From the NCBI GenBank assembly GCA_002071445.1, contig MWFE01000024.1:49528-113527 (forward strand): 64,000 nucleotides of DNA, given 5' to 3'. Under the pieces are notes generated by a model that did no database searches, was not told the origin of the DNA, and was given only the letters and a program-made list of their open reading frames with translations. Positions 63,968 to 64,000 of the stretch are shown here, piece by piece. The DNA is from Bacteroidetes bacterium ADurb.Bin008. Its GTDB lineage: Bacteria; Bacteroidota; Bacteroidia; Bacteroidales; Tenuifilaceae. Positions within the stretch are counted from its first letter, which is position 1; every line of letters starts with the position of its first letter. Position numbers and translations under genes: made by a program.

Positions 63968-64000
63968 CCTAAACCCTTGGATATTTGACAGCAATATTGT

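Overview
The window comes from a member of the Bacteroidota, most likely an environmental or marine Bacteroidales/Marinilabiliales-type bacterium. Four things point there: secreted giants ending in type IX secretion system (T9SS) sorting signals, family markers largely confined to the phylum (DUF2723, DUF3078, DUF3098, DUF6427, YfhO-like proteins, the Bacteroidetes form of TonB), the conserved gene order ftsX-DUF3098-uppP-truB-queA, and promoters of the TAnnTTTG (-7) type upstream of many genes. No phage, plasmid, complete insertion sequence or CRISPR array was seen.

Layout. 1-4.3 kb: dxs (isoprenoid precursor synthesis), divergent from an OmpA-family lipoprotein and a radical SAM/SPASM protein. 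4.5-8.3 kb: a DUF2723 multi-membrane-span glycosyltransferase-like protein tightly coupled to a polysaccharide deacetylase. 8.3-10.7 kb (minus strand): a three-gene cassette with a 66-residue peptide carrying a Tat-like leader and a 16-residue Gly/Pro/Asp/Trp tail, a PqqD-like/HprK-like kinase fusion, and a nucleotidyltransferase. This looks like a peptide-modification (RiPP-like) system and is the most interesting part of the window. 10.8-24 kb: two divergent T9SS-secreted giants (1316 and about 2855 residues) built from the same pool of Ig-like modules, one with seven exact-length 240-bp tandem repeats.

24-34.8 kb: mostly housekeeping and membrane genes: purD, DUF6427, queA, truB, uppP, DUF3098, ftsX, a YfhO-like protein, a sugar-nucleotidyltransferase, and a LysO-type lysine exporter split over two overlapping genes. 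34.8-45.8 kb: DUF3078, mscL, nadB, a thioredoxin-like protein, two small unknown membrane proteins, an MBL-fold hydrolase, tRNA-Gly(CCC), an iron-sulfur serine dehydratase with a long N-terminal extension, tRNA-Ala(GGC), a TonB-type energy transducer and hflX.

45.8-64 kb: asd, a 1902-residue secreted lamin-tail protein with a gliding-type C-terminus, glycyl-tRNA synthetase, a fucose-isomerase-like protein, an EamA transporter, a Dus enzyme, a CPBP protease, a conserved unknown, wecB and a family 4 glycosyltransferase (surface polysaccharide), then frr and pyrH.

Several start codons were moved downstream of the longest open frame because a lipobox, a family-typical N-terminus or a -7 promoter box argues for the shorter form. 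All family assignments were made by eye from motifs; no database search was run.
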